Shown in pieces: positions 38,108 through 46,536 of a stretch of 64,000 nt of DNA; position 1 is the stretch's first letter, and each line of letters starts with the position of its first letter. Made by a program: the position numbers and the translations under genes. This DNA comes from Richelia sinica FACHB-800. GTDB lineage: Bacteria; Cyanobacteriota; Cyanobacteriia; Cyanobacteriales; Nostocaceae. The notes below the pieces were generated by a model, which was not told the DNA's origin, searched no databases, and was given only the letters and a program-made list of their open reading frames with translations. Location: positions 24,798 to 88,797 of the forward strand of contig NZ_JACJTT010000022.1 of assembly GCF_014698825.1 (NCBI RefSeq), written 5' to 3'.

Positions 38108-38443
38108 TCAAAAATCTACCTCTGTTTTCGCCTCTAGATTCTCAGTGATGCTTTGGAACAGTTCTAAAGCTGCTTCTAAATCTTCAGAAATTTCTAAAGC
38201 TAAAACATCCGGTGTTGGTAAATTTTCTGAATCTTCTAAACTTTCATCCTTGAGCCAGAAAATATCTAAACTCATCTTATCCCGTTGCATTAATTCCTGA
38301 TATGTAAAAGACCGAAAACGCTCTGTTTCTTGGCGGTCATGACGATTTGGCGGATTAAAGCAGCGAATAAAATCTTGTAAATCTTCGTTACGTAAGGGGT
38401 TAGTTTTTAGGGTGAAATGTTGGTTAGTTCTAATTGAACTGTA
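38108..38443 (-). pseudogene. 3' remnant of a type I restriction-modification methylase (HsdM C-terminus)
   Basis: A minus-strand frame without a proper start reads through LRNEDLQDFIRCFNPPNR, RFRSFTYQELMQRDKMSLD and then IFWLKDESLEDSENLPTPD, which is the C-terminal tail of HsdM-type N6-adenine methylases. The catalytic NPPF domain and everything upstream are absent, and an in-frame TAA marks the break at 38444. From ATG 38290 a 60-residue ORF remains. The gene is dead; no hsdS or hsdR is nearby. Confidence 0.75.
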
Positions 38444-38536
38444 TTAATTTATATCTCGAAGTTATTGTTCTTCTATGGTAAAATATTTGACAAATTTTGA
38501 GTATGTAATATATTTAGCTATACCTTAGTAAAAGTG

Positions 38537-39319
38537 ATGAGCCAAGACCCCTACTATCTACCAGCCGCACTATACGATTTTTCCCTTATACCCAGGTTTG
38601 ATGAATGTATTGAAGACTTAGCTGAAATTGCAGAGCCAGAAGACTGGGACTATAAAAACACCATTAGCGATAAGCCAAAACCTATATTACGTAATTATAT
38701 AAATTACACTTATAAGAGAATAGCAGAAGAAAAAAAGGTAGCAGTTTCGGAAGATGAGCAATATGCTTGTTGGAACACTGGTTTAATTACTTTTAACCAT
38801 GAGCCTATTTTTATCCTTTTTGAAAGAAACAAACTAGATAATCCTCGAACCTATTGGCATTTTTGTAAATTCGTTCGTAAAGGGCAATGGGAACTCAATA
38901 AATTCTCATCTTTACCAGAAATGGCTCATTATTTTGATGACCCATCTTGCTTGGTATACAACACTCGTAGAGAATTAAGATCAAATATTGAGCATATAAT
39001 TGAAGATAATAGAGACCGATTCCCCTCAGAATTTCAAAATAAGTCTAATTATAGCTTACAAAATTCTCTACAAGGTGCTATTTATAGCGCACTAGAACGT
39101 GTTAAGAGAAATTATAAAACTGCTATCCCCCAATATTATAATGGCAATATTCAGCTACTTCTTCCTCTATGTTTAGATGAACCTACAAAAGCAGATTTAG
39201 CACTTGTAATTGAAAATTACAATGATTTTTATCGTGCTTCGACTTGTTTGACTCTTGATATGGCTTATAACAATGCTCGCCAAATAACGCGACCAGATCG
39301 TGAATGGTTACAGCCTTAA
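38537..39319 (+). CDS. DUF3825-domain protein
   Basis: A 260-residue protein recognised by the C-terminal family stretch NGNIQLLLPLCLDEPTKADL and the ending YRASTCLTLDMAYNNARQI with DREWL. The N-terminal part (ALYDFSLIPRFDECIEDLAE) is also typical. DUF3825 has no proven activity. Flanking DNA is AT-rich and carries a broken restriction gene and palindromes, which suggests an accessory region. ATG 38537 follows a GTG at 38534; the ribosome site is weak. Confidence 0.7.
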   Translation: MSQDPYYLPAALYDFSLIPRFDECIEDLAEIAEPEDWDYKNTISDKPKPILRNYINYTYKRIAEEKKVAVSEDEQYACWNTGLITFNHEPIFILFERNKLDNPRTYWHFCKFVRKGQWELNKFSSLPEMAHYFDDPSCLVYNTRRELRSNIEHIIEDNRDRFPSEFQNKSNYSLQNSLQGAIYSALERVKRNYKTAIPQYYNGNIQLLLPLCLDEPTKADLALVIENYNDFYRASTCLTLDMAYNNARQITRPDREWLQP

Positions 39320-39371
39320 TCATTAACAGTTTGTTATTTATGAGGTTGTTTAGATTTTGGTAAATATTGTA

Positions 39372-39437
39372 CCCCATCCATCTTGAAGACTTGAGTTTTT
39401 GCTATAGAAAAAACTATAGGTTTCAAAATAGATGGGG
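39372..39437. repeat. 66-bp imperfect foldback between convergent genes
   Basis: The left arm CCCCATCCATCTTGAA pairs with TTCAAAATAGATGGGG with two mismatches, and the inner parts (GAGTTTTT / AAAAACT) continue the pairing. It lies between the DUF3825 gene and the convergent gene at 39508, so it may terminate both, or be a MITE. Confidence 0.55.
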
Positions 39438-39507
39438 CTTATCTATTATCTCGTTTTTCGGCAGTGTACCAGTTGGCTCTAATTCTACCCGTTAAATTAA
39501 TTGCTTT

Positions 39508-39966
39508 TTATTTTGATGTTTGATTTATGTATATTTCTCTAGCAGTTTTTAATACTTCAATGCCTACAACTGGACTAAGTAATATCACTATCATCTCATC
39601 ACATTTATGCCTGACATCGATAGATGTAATTTCATGTTCATGAAGAAAATAATATGCTGAAATTACATTGTTGCAAGATAAAGCGGCAAAATATAAAAAT
39701 TCTTTGCTTTGATGTTGGTAAGCTAGTGTAGAGAACAACATCATTAGCTGAAAATTTAATAACAGAATGTTTTCACTATCTAATATTTTCTGTATTTCAT
39801 TAATTAAATCTCTTACTTTATGAAGATAATTAATGTTTATTCTACTATCTGCAATAGACTGAATAATTTGGGGATACAAAGGATTTGTAACATAAGAAAA
39901 TTCGTTAGATTTAATAGTCTCTATATACTTTGTAAATCTTTTAATTAACTTGTTAACAGCCGACAT
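39508..39966 (-). CDS. Hypothetical helical protein (152 aa)
   Basis: I do not recognise this protein. It is rich in Ile, Asn and Leu and predicted mostly helical (LHKVRDLINEIQKILDSEN, then FLYFAALSCNNVISAYYFLH), with a moderately hydrophobic middle but no clear membrane span. A perfect 20-bp palindrome lies 35 bases before its start, which could be its operator. It is convergent with the DUF3825 gene and shares its AT-rich accessory setting. Confidence 0.5.
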   Translation of the reverse strand: MSAVNKLIKRFTKYIETIKSNEFSYVTNPLYPQIIQSIADSRININYLHKVRDLINEIQKILDSENILLLNFQLMMLFSTLAYQHQSKEFLYFAALSCNNVISAYYFLHEHEITSIDVRHKCDEMIVILLSPVVGIEVLKTAREIYINQTSK

Positions 39967-40000
39967 ATTTTTAAGTCCTTTTAAATTTTATAAGTTTAAA

Positions 40001-40048
40001 ATTATATAAATGTTTGCAAATTTAAGCGTTTGCAAACATTTATATAAT
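40001..40048. repeat. Perfect 20-bp palindrome upstream of the 152-aa gene
   Basis: ATTATATAAATGTTTGCAAA and its exact complement are separated by TTTAAGCG. It is AT-rich, lies directly in the promoter region of the gene at 39508, and has no other copy that I could find in the window. Confidence 0.8.
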
Positions 40049-40099
40049 ATGACTTTACAACGTGTCCCAATTTGCGCGTATCCCGACTATACCCCTAGT

Positions 40100-40294
40100 T
40101 TATTCATTTGATGTCAAAGGAGGAATTTGTTCAGGAGTTAAGGTAACAACTTGGCCATCTTTCCAAATGCTAATAGATTCGCCTAATTTGCGGTGTCTTT
40201 CAATAGCTTTAGCAATAGCGAGTTTAACACCTGCATCAATTTGGTTAGATAATTTATCAGGAATTGGTTTATTTACAGAAATTGGCTTATTCAT
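40100..40294 (-). CDS. Small conserved-type cyanobacterial protein (64 aa)
   Basis: A 64-residue protein whose middle is a helix (AGVKLAIAKAIERHRKLGES) followed by a short strand pair (ISIWKDGQVVTLTPEQIPPL). GGAG lies 14 bases before ATG 40294. Similar short proteins with a WKDGxVVxxxPEE ending are frequent in cyanobacteria and sometimes precede toxin genes, but no partner is seen here. The function is unknown. Confidence 0.6.
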   Translation of the reverse strand: MNKPISVNKPIPDKLSNQIDAGVKLAIAKAIERHRKLGESISIWKDGQVVTLTPEQIPPLTSNE

Positions 40295-40519
40295 TAGTAG
40301 TCATTTTACTCCATAGTTGAGGTTAATAAATAATAAGCTCTTGATTTAAATGTTTTCAGTGGTACATATTAAAGTAGGAATTCTTTGTCTTCACCTTCTG
40401 TCATAATTACCTCATAAAAAACAGTGTAAAGCTTAGAAGAAAAAGGGCAACCCTACCACACAATCCCTAGTTGATATATCTGGCAGAGTTTAGAGTTTCA
40501 TTAAAAGTTGCGAATTGCT

Positions 40520-40942
40520 CTAACATTTAGTAGCATTTGGATCTTCAAATTCACCAGGTTGACGCTTGAGTAATTCATTTAAAATTGTTTTACCTGATGG
40601 ATTAATTACCTGTAGCCTAACTACATCAGGGTCTTGTGGCCGCCATGCTATTTGATATTTATAACCCTTATTGCGCCAAGTAAAAACCGACCTGTTTTTA
40701 TTTCCTGAAGCAGTACCATTAGTTAAACAAATCTTTTTTTCAGATTGTAAATCCGTGTTTTTATAAAAGTATTTATTTTTTTCCTCCCAAAGAGTTAAGT
40801 GCCATCTCACTTCGCCATTTTGAGGATTAAAATATTCTCCGTCTGGAAATGGCAGTTTTGCAAAAGCTTGTGTTTGCAAAGATGTCCATAAGGGTACAGC
40901 AAGACTCAAAATTAATGCCAGAGACCCTGAACGAGTTTTCAT
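40520..40942 (-). CDS. Hypothetical exported protein (140 aa)
   Basis: The first 28 residues form a clear signal peptide (basic MKTRSGS, hydrophobic LALILSLAVPLW, cleavage after AFA). The mature part contains WHLTLWEEKNKYFYKNTD and two cysteines (CLTNGTASG and the C-terminal ATKC) that could form a disulfide. It is likely periplasmic. I recognise no family. Confidence 0.6.
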   Translation of the reverse strand: MKTRSGSLALILSLAVPLWTSLQTQAFAKLPFPDGEYFNPQNGEVRWHLTLWEEKNKYFYKNTDLQSEKKICLTNGTASGNKNRSVFTWRNKGYKYQIAWRPQDPDVVRLQVINPSGKTILNELLKRQPGEFEDPNATKC

Positions 40943-41259
40943 GATGTTTTGCCCTTAAAATTATGGCTTGAATAGCTCATGTAAATTGAACCCAGTAAGC
41001 AGGATTAAACATTTCCTATTAAATATAGGATTTACGCAAGATTAACTTATTTTCATCATTACGACGGTCGGGAAGCAATCTCAAACCTATCTTTTTGTAT
41101 GGGTAAAGCGCAATGCTAAATCCCTTACAATCACTAGAATCATTTTTCACAATTTGAAACTATTCAATTTCGTAATTCCTAGTTTAATAGCTTAATTATG
41201 GTAATTGTATATCAAGCTACACGCAATGCGCTGTATTTAGCCTGTTAAGAATTTTAACG
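40943..41259. other. Intergenic region
   Basis: This gap contains ATAGGATTTACGCAAG near 41029, which resembles one end of the AGGACTTACGCA element at 44270 but has no partner arm here. Nothing else is recognisable. Confidence 0.4.
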
Positions 41260-42054
41260 CTAAACAGTGGTTAATTCTCCCCGCATCACCGTTACAGCTT
41301 GTCCAGCTAGTAAAACTCTTTCACCACCACTGTAACTGACTTTAACTACACCACCTCGACTAGAAGCTTGATAAGCTAAAAACTCATCTTTACCTAATCT
41401 ATCACGCCAAAATGGTGCTAAACAACAATGGGCAGCACCTGTTACTGGGTCTTCATTAATACCTAAACCAGGAGCAAAAAACCGAGAGACAAAATCATAG
41501 TCTGAATTACCAATACTGGTGACAATAATATTACCAATAGGTAAATTTTTCATTAATTGAAAATTCGGCTGTATTTCTTTCACCAAAGTTGCTGATTCTA
41601 ACTCTACTAAATAACCAAGGCTATTTATATAAACAGATTTATAATTTACTCCCAAAACTGCTTGTAAATTCGGTGGGGGTGTTGTTTCTTGGGAATGATT
41701 AACAGGAAAATCTAACTGTATCCAATCGTCTTTACATTTAGCAATTAATTTGCCACTTTTTGTATAAAAATTTGCTGCCTTATCTATAGATAAATGACCT
41801 TCTGACCATAAGACATGGGCACTTGCTAAAGTAGCGTGACCGCATAGGGGAACTTCAACTGTAGGTGTAAACCAACGTAAATTAAATCCATCATTTTGGG
41901 GAATTAAAAAAGCCGTTTCTGATAAATTCATTTCTTGAGCAACATTTTGCATCCATTGGTCAGGTTGAGGAGAATTTAGCACACAAACAGCGGCAGGATT
42001 ACCTGTAAATGCTTTGTTGGTGAAGGCATCAACTTGAGTAATAATTTGATTCAT
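41260..42054 (-). CDS. PhzF-family isomerase/epimerase
   Basis: A 264-residue protein with the diaminopimelate-epimerase-like fold of PhzF. The catalytic Glu is in NLSETAFLIP near residue 46, followed by LRWFTPTVEVPLCGHATLA and the second-half DPVTGAAHCCLAPFW. Enzymes of this family catalyse trans-2,3-dihydro-3-hydroxyanthranilate isomerisation only in phenazine producers; here no phenazine genes are present, so the substrate is unknown. Confidence 0.88.
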   Translation of the reverse strand: MNQIITQVDAFTNKAFTGNPAAVCVLNSPQPDQWMQNVAQEMNLSETAFLIPQNDGFNLRWFTPTVEVPLCGHATLASAHVLWSEGHLSIDKAANFYTKSGKLIAKCKDDWIQLDFPVNHSQETTPPPNLQAVLGVNYKSVYINSLGYLVELESATLVKEIQPNFQLMKNLPIGNIIVTSIGNSDYDFVSRFFAPGLGINEDPVTGAAHCCLAPFWRDRLGKDEFLAYQASSRGGVVKVSYSGGERVLLAGQAVTVMRGELTTV

Positions 42055-42367
42055 GGTTAAAAGCCAATAATTGAATATATAACAACAGCAACAAGGATTT
42101 TTATAGTATAAACTACGATGAGACTTATGTTTTATTTGTGAATTGATTTTCAGTAAGTCGGTTATGTTATCAAATCCTTATTTTTAACTCAAATACAATT
42201 CTGATATTGCAGATAGGAATAAATACAAGTAGCGTTAGCATTAGATAAATCACCTGTGGACTTACTCATAAGAAATAATTAAATTTATTGAGTTTGCTAT
42301 CTCTGAAACTGTTAAATAGTAAATATCAAGTATCTATGCTGATTAATGCTTGAATATTTGAGGTTTT
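42055..42367. other. Intergenic region upstream of the nitrogenase-associated cluster
   Basis: This region likely carries the promoter of the four-gene cluster that follows. I found no GTA-N8-TAC site and no repeat in it. Confidence 0.4.
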
Positions 42368-42853
42368 ATGCAAGTTAATACGAATAAATTCTCATGGTTT
42401 CAAGTGCCAGAAGATGTTAAGGAATTGTTGATATTGGCAGCACAAACTTGGGAAGATAGTGTAGAATCAGAAAAATATATGCAACAAGCGATCGCTAAAA
42501 CAGGAGATAACCCAGATGTTTTAGTGGCAGCTTATAGATATTTTTACTACAAAAATAATTATTTTTTAGCTCTGAAAATAGCCAAACAGTTAATCACTAC
42601 AATTAGGGAGGCAGAAAATTTCTCTGACAATTGGGAAGAACTGAAACCTATTTTGGTGCAGCGTTGTGAAGAAGCAAAAATTCGCTTGTATTTAAATGCC
42701 TATGCTGCCTCTGGTTTAGTGTTAGCAAAGTTAGGAAATCTAGATGAAGCGAAAGAAATCAGCATCAGAATTAAGCAGATTGATGATAAACATGATTTTG
42801 GTGCTGGTATTCTTCTAGATATTCTGACACGTCCAGCCGAAGAAGATGAATAA
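42368..42853 (+). CDS. TPR-like helical protein of the nitrogenase-associated cluster
   Basis: A 161-residue soluble protein of paired helices: AAQTWEDSVESEKYMQQAIA, VLVAAYRYFYYKNNYFLAL, then YAASGLVLAKLGNLDEAKEI, which reads as a degenerate tetratricopeptide array. It is the first of four plus-strand genes ending with a nitrogenase-associated protein, so a scaffold role in nitrogen fixation is inferred from context only. Confidence 0.65.
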   Translation: MQVNTNKFSWFQVPEDVKELLILAAQTWEDSVESEKYMQQAIAKTGDNPDVLVAAYRYFYYKNNYFLALKIAKQLITTIREAENFSDNWEELKPILVQRCEEAKIRLYLNAYAASGLVLAKLGNLDEAKEISIRIKQIDDKHDFGAGILLDILTRPAEEDE

Positions 42854-42881
42854 ATGAACAGTAAATAATCACTAACCAACT

Positions 42882-43052
42882 ATGATTAATTGGACATCTT
42901 TTATTTCTCCACCCATGCCTAGTTTTTCTCCTTCAACATCTGCTAGTAACCCAGATGTAACTGTGCCAATTTTGCCTTCTCCTGTCCAGTCTAATCCTAA
43001 TATTCCTCGTACCTATCCACCTTTTTATACCTTACCTAAGTCTCTGTTTTAA
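42882..43052 (+). CDS. Small proline/serine-rich peptide (56 aa)
   Basis: An uninterrupted ORF fills the gap between the TPR-like gene and the cupin gene, 28 bases after one and 13 before the next. The product is rich in Pro and Ser (SFISPPMPSFSPSTSASNP, then NIPRTYPPFYTLPKS) and would be disordered. The ribosome site is weak. Tight spacing in the cluster is the main support. Confidence 0.4.
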   Translation: MINWTSFISPPMPSFSPSTSASNPDVTVPILPSPVQSNPNIPRTYPPFYTLPKSLF

Positions 43053-43065
43053 CTAGCTAGATACT

Positions 43066-43677
43066 ATGCAAGGTCAGGATTGGTATTTAACAGGTGATGG
43101 CAATGTTCAAGCAGTTGCCAAGGTCAGAGCATGGGATTTGTTACGTGATAATTATCGTCTTTATCGATTTTTAACTGAGCTAGAAGACATTCTCAACCAA
43201 GTAGAAGAAGAATCTCTGTTTTTACCAAAAATTCAAAAACTGGTGAGAAGTTTATTGGTTAATTCTTATTGGGTACAAAGTCAATGTTTAGAACCAGATC
43301 CAACTACGGGAACTGCTGTTTTACAGTTGTATGATGAGTTGGGTTTTCCCTTAACTGTCCAAACAGTTACTTTTGCTCCAGGTACCAAGTCAAATATTCA
43401 TAATCATGGTACTTGGGGTGTGGTTGCTGTGTTAAAAGGTCAGGAAAAAAACACATTTTGGCAACGTGTTAAACACCCAGAATTACCAGACAAAATTGAA
43501 TGCACAGGAGAATTAAATCTAGTACCAGGGGATATTATTAGCTTTACTCAGGATGCTATTCATTGTGTAGAAGCAATGGGAGATGAACCAACGGTTACAT
43601 TTAATGTCTATGGTGAAACTGACCCGAAACAGAGATTTGAATTTGATGTAGTCAAGCACCTAGCGAAAAGATTTTAA
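43066..43677 (+). CDS. Cupin protein, cysteine-dioxygenase-like
   Basis: A 203-residue protein with a cupin barrel: the metal site motif IHNHGTWGVVAVLKG near residue 108-122 with two His, and the second motif PGDIISFTQDAIHCVE supplying the third His. This is the arrangement of thiol dioxygenases such as cysteine dioxygenase, which bind Fe(II) by three His. It precedes the NifO/ArsC-like gene by 38 bases. A role in sulfur or metal supply for nitrogenase is inference. Confidence 0.75.
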   Translation: MQGQDWYLTGDGNVQAVAKVRAWDLLRDNYRLYRFLTELEDILNQVEEESLFLPKIQKLVRSLLVNSYWVQSQCLEPDPTTGTAVLQLYDELGFPLTVQTVTFAPGTKSNIHNHGTWGVVAVLKGQEKNTFWQRVKHPELPDKIECTGELNLVPGDIISFTQDAIHCVEAMGDEPTVTFNVYGETDPKQRFEFDVVKHLAKRF

Positions 43678-43715
43678 TGACAACTAAATCTGAGTTTTAT
43701 TGAGGAGAAATAACA

Positions 43716-44222
43716 ATGGCACGAGTAATTTTTTATGAAAAGCCAGGCTGTAAGAATAATACTCGTCAAAAGGTCTTATTGACAGCCGCAGGTCATGAGG
43801 TAGTTGCCTATAGTCTGTTGACAGAACCTTGGACAGTGGAAAGGTTACGTTCGTTTTTTGGCGATCGCCCCGTGGTCGAATGGTTCAACAAGGCCGCACC
43901 TAGAGTAAAATCTGGAGAGGTGAATCCTGAAAACATCGACGCGCAAACAGCTTTGGTGATGATGCTCAGAGACCCCCTGCTGATTCGTCGTCCTTTGATT
44001 GAAGTAGGCGATCGCCGTGAGATAGGATTTGATGTAGATAAAATTGATGCTTGGATTGGTTTAAAGGCCGTAGATGAATCATTCAAAGAAATGAGCGAAA
44101 ACCTGATGAAACAAGACCTCCAAGGTTGCGCTCATGGTAACAACCATGCCCATCATCATGGTGAAGGTGGTTGCAAGAATCACGCTGAACCCCAGCAAAA
44201 GCAAGGTAGTTGTCAGCATTAA
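43716..44222 (+). CDS. Nitrogenase-associated protein (NifO/ArsC-like) with His/Cys-rich tail
   Basis: A 168-residue member of the ArsC/Spx thioredoxin-fold family, of the nitrogenase-associated subgroup. The N-terminus YEKPGCKNNTRQKVLL holds the single active Cys with Arg five residues later, and DPLLIRRPLIEVGDR is the ArsC signature. The last 35 residues are unusual: CAHGNNHAHHHGEGGC and a closing SCQH, a likely metal-binding tail. GAGGAG precedes ATG 43716. It ends a cluster of four and is followed by a terminator. Confidence 0.88.
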   Translation: MARVIFYEKPGCKNNTRQKVLLTAAGHEVVAYSLLTEPWTVERLRSFFGDRPVVEWFNKAAPRVKSGEVNPENIDAQTALVMMLRDPLLIRRPLIEVGDRREIGFDVDKIDAWIGLKAVDESFKEMSENLMKQDLQGCAHGNNHAHHHGEGGCKNHAEPQQKQGSCQH

Positions 44223-44236
44223 TTTGGAAAATATCA

Positions 44237-44260
44237 GGGCAATTGATAAAATTGCCCTTT
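44237..44260 (+). terminator. Terminator of the nitrogenase-associated cluster
   Basis: GGGCAATT and AATTGCCC form an 8-bp stem with a five-base loop, followed by TTT, 15 bases after the stop codon. Confidence 0.75.
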
Positions 44261-44269
44261 GAGGATATT

Positions 44270-44374
44270 AGGACTTACGCACAAACTACGGAAGAATCGA
44301 ACCACGAAGACACGTTCGCGCAGCGTGCCGAAGGCATAGAAATAAGAGTTTCAAAGGTCTTTTGCGTAAGTCCT
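44270..44374. repeat. MITE-like element with AGGACTTACGCA ends
   Basis: A 105-base element with 12-bp inverted ends (AGGACTTACGCA / TGCGTAAGTCCT). It encloses one GTTCGCGCAGCGTG-type cassette (44314-44338) of the kind found in the foldback repeats at 28772 and 57242. It has no ORF. Confidence 0.75.
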
Positions 44375-44401
44375 GGATATTTGTCTTAAGAAACAATCAG
44401 G

Positions 44402-44510
44402 TAATACCAATTCCATAAAAGAATGCGACAGATGATTACCCCAACCGCTTGCGGGGAGGGTTGGGGAGGGGTTTACTCAATGTGTTGGTTGCTTTTGGAG
44501 AATTGGTATA
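44402..44510. repeat. MITE-like repeat with TATACCAATT ends, copy 2
   Basis: Read on the minus strand it begins TATACCAATTCTCC and matches the element at 14757 with few substitutions over the first 50 bases, and ends ATGGAATTGGTATTA. It is about 20 bases shorter because the central stem differs. Confidence 0.75.
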
Positions 44511-44517
44511 ACAGTGC

Positions 44518-45435
44518 TCAACACCTAACTGTATTCAAAACCCAATCGCGTAAATAGGCATTGACTTGTTCAGGTACTTCATCGTGGGGACAATGACCTG
44601 CTTGCAGAAAATATTCTGTTAATTGAGGATAGTATTGATGAAATTTTTGTGACCTTTCCCTTGCTTTCATCCAAGGGTCAGCTTCTCCCCATAAAAGCAA
44701 TAAAGGACAGGTTAATTTTTGCAGCAAAACATCAACTTTTTCCCCTTGAGGAGTGCTGAAAACAGAGACGAAAACATCTAATGCCCCTTTGTCATAGGCA
44801 GGACGATAAATTTCTTCAACTAATTGATTTGTAATTGCCGTTTTATCTAAATAAACTTGTTCTAAAGTCCGACGAATTACCCAACGTTGACGCACATATT
44901 GAAATAATAAAATCTGGGCTAATCTTTGTTTAAATAGCCATTTCAGAGTTTTACCTGTAAATTGTTGCCAAGGTTTTTTTGGTGGTTGAATTTGGGCTTC
45001 TAGGGCGGCTGGTTCAGAAAATGGCCCGGCACTATTCAATAAAACTACTCCAGCTACACTGTCAGGAAATTCACCTGCAACGCATAAACAAGCATATCCA
45101 CCAAGGGAATTACCTGCAACTACGGTTTTTTGACCTATGACTTCATTGATAAAGTCATGGAGTTGCTCACGCCAGAGGTCGCCACTATATTGCAATTTGG
45201 GTTTTGCTGACCGTCCAAAGCCCAACAAATCAATGGCAAATACTTGAAACTCGGCAGATAATTCTGATATGTTCTTGCGCCAATGGTCTGTGGAAGCACC
45301 AAAGCCATGCACCAGCAACAAGGGGGGACGCTGGGGGTGCTTGCTTCCTGCTGCTACGTAATAAATTTGATGTCCACGCCATTGCCAATATTGTCCAGGA
45401 ATTGGTGTGCTGGAGGGAGCAAGACTAGTTTGCAT
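44518..45435 (-). CDS. Alpha/beta-fold hydrolase
   Basis: A 305-residue hydrolase with LLVHGFGASTDHWRKN (oxyanion region), the nucleophile Ser in VVAGNSLGGYACL, the acid Asp in LWGEADPWM and the His in AGHCPHDE. The lid between residues 150 and 215 is basic and helical. Similar cyanobacterial proteins are called haloalkane-dehalogenase-like or pheophytinase-like, but the substrate cannot be given. It is divergent from aroE. Confidence 0.88.
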   Translation of the reverse strand: MQTSLAPSSTPIPGQYWQWRGHQIYYVAAGSKHPQRPPLLLVHGFGASTDHWRKNISELSAEFQVFAIDLLGFGRSAKPKLQYSGDLWREQLHDFINEVIGQKTVVAGNSLGGYACLCVAGEFPDSVAGVVLLNSAGPFSEPAALEAQIQPPKKPWQQFTGKTLKWLFKQRLAQILLFQYVRQRWVIRRTLEQVYLDKTAITNQLVEEIYRPAYDKGALDVFVSVFSTPQGEKVDVLLQKLTCPLLLLWGEADPWMKARERSQKFHQYYPQLTEYFLQAGHCPHDEVPEQVNAYLRDWVLNTVRC

Positions 45436-45608
45436 ATCACAAAGAAATATTAAGAGTTGTTAATAATCTTAGATTAGCAGGATTGCTATGGTTTTCTAGC
45501 CCTAGCCCTTGGGGATGGTTCAATGTGAGTCTTCTCCAGGGTAAATTGAGAATGTTCAAATCCTGTATCGAGTCAGTTTTTGACAATCTCAAATCTAAAA
45601 TACTGAAT

Positions 45609-46481
45609 ATGACAATCAACGGTAAAACTCAAATTTTAGGCGTAATTGGCCATCCTATAGAACATTCCCTGTCTCCAGTGATGCACAATGCGGCGTTGGC
45701 GAAGTTGGGATTAAATTATGTATATTTGCCTTTTCCCATTGCATCGGAGAATTTAGAAACAGCGATCGCTGGTTTTGCTAGTATCGGTGTAGTGGGTTTT
45801 AGTGTCACCATTCCCCATAAACAAGCAATATTACCGTTTTTGGCGGAAATTTCCCCAATTGCCCAAGCCATTGGTGCTGTGAATACTGTGACTCGTCAAG
45901 GCAATAAATGGGTGGGCACGAATACTGACGTTGAAGGATTTATTGCCCCTTTACAAACCACCTATCACCAAGATTGGAGTCAGAAAACCGCAGTGATTTT
46001 GGGTAATGGTGGGGCAGCTAGGGCTGTAGTTGCAGGTTGTGTACAACTAGGAGTGGCGGAAATTCATTTGGTGGGGAGAAATATCTATAAATTAAAAGAT
46101 TTTCGCGAAAGTTGGCAAAATTCGAGTTTGGGGGATAAATTCCACATCCACACCTGGGAGGAATTGCCCCAACTGCTTCCCCAAGCTGACCTATTGGTGA
46201 ATACAACACCCATTGGTATGTATCCCCACAGTCAAGAGTCTCCTTTGAGTGAAACAGAAATAGCTTATCTGCCACAAAAAGCGATCGCCTATGACTTAAT
46301 ATACATCCCCAAACCGACCAAATTTCTCCAACTCGCAGCAAAACAAGGCGCAACTGCCATTGATGGCTTAGAAATGCTTGTCCAACAAGGTGCAGCCGCC
46401 TTAAAAATTTGGTTGCAAACAGAACAAGTACCCGTAGCTGAGATGCGCCAAGCCTTAATTAATCATCTGGGGTTGAGTTAG
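45609..46481 (+). CDS. aroE: Shikimate dehydrogenase
   Basis: Reduces 3-dehydroshikimate with NADPH in aromatic amino acid synthesis. Shikimate-binding SLSPVMHNAAL, the catalytic Lys in VTIPHKQAIL and Asp in GTNTDVEGF, and the cofactor loop LGNGGAARAVVAG are all present. I start at ATG 45609 (MTINGKTQ, 290 residues); an in-frame start at 45483 would add 42 residues unlike the family. It stands alone. Confidence 0.93.
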   Translation: MTINGKTQILGVIGHPIEHSLSPVMHNAALAKLGLNYVYLPFPIASENLETAIAGFASIGVVGFSVTIPHKQAILPFLAEISPIAQAIGAVNTVTRQGNKWVGTNTDVEGFIAPLQTTYHQDWSQKTAVILGNGGAARAVVAGCVQLGVAEIHLVGRNIYKLKDFRESWQNSSLGDKFHIHTWEELPQLLPQADLLVNTTPIGMYPHSQESPLSETEIAYLPQKAIAYDLIYIPKPTKFLQLAAKQGATAIDGLEMLVQQGAAALKIWLQTEQVPVAEMRQALINHLGLS

Positions 46482-46536
46482 GTCATCTCTCCCATTTTTC
46501 CCCTGCCTTAACCATCAGTATCTCACTGCACAAGAC

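Noticed and set aside
40062..40316. Plus-strand ORF opposite the 64-aa gene
   Set aside because: The minus-strand frame has a ribosome site and a protein-like helix/strand pattern; the plus-strand frame is its antisense shadow.
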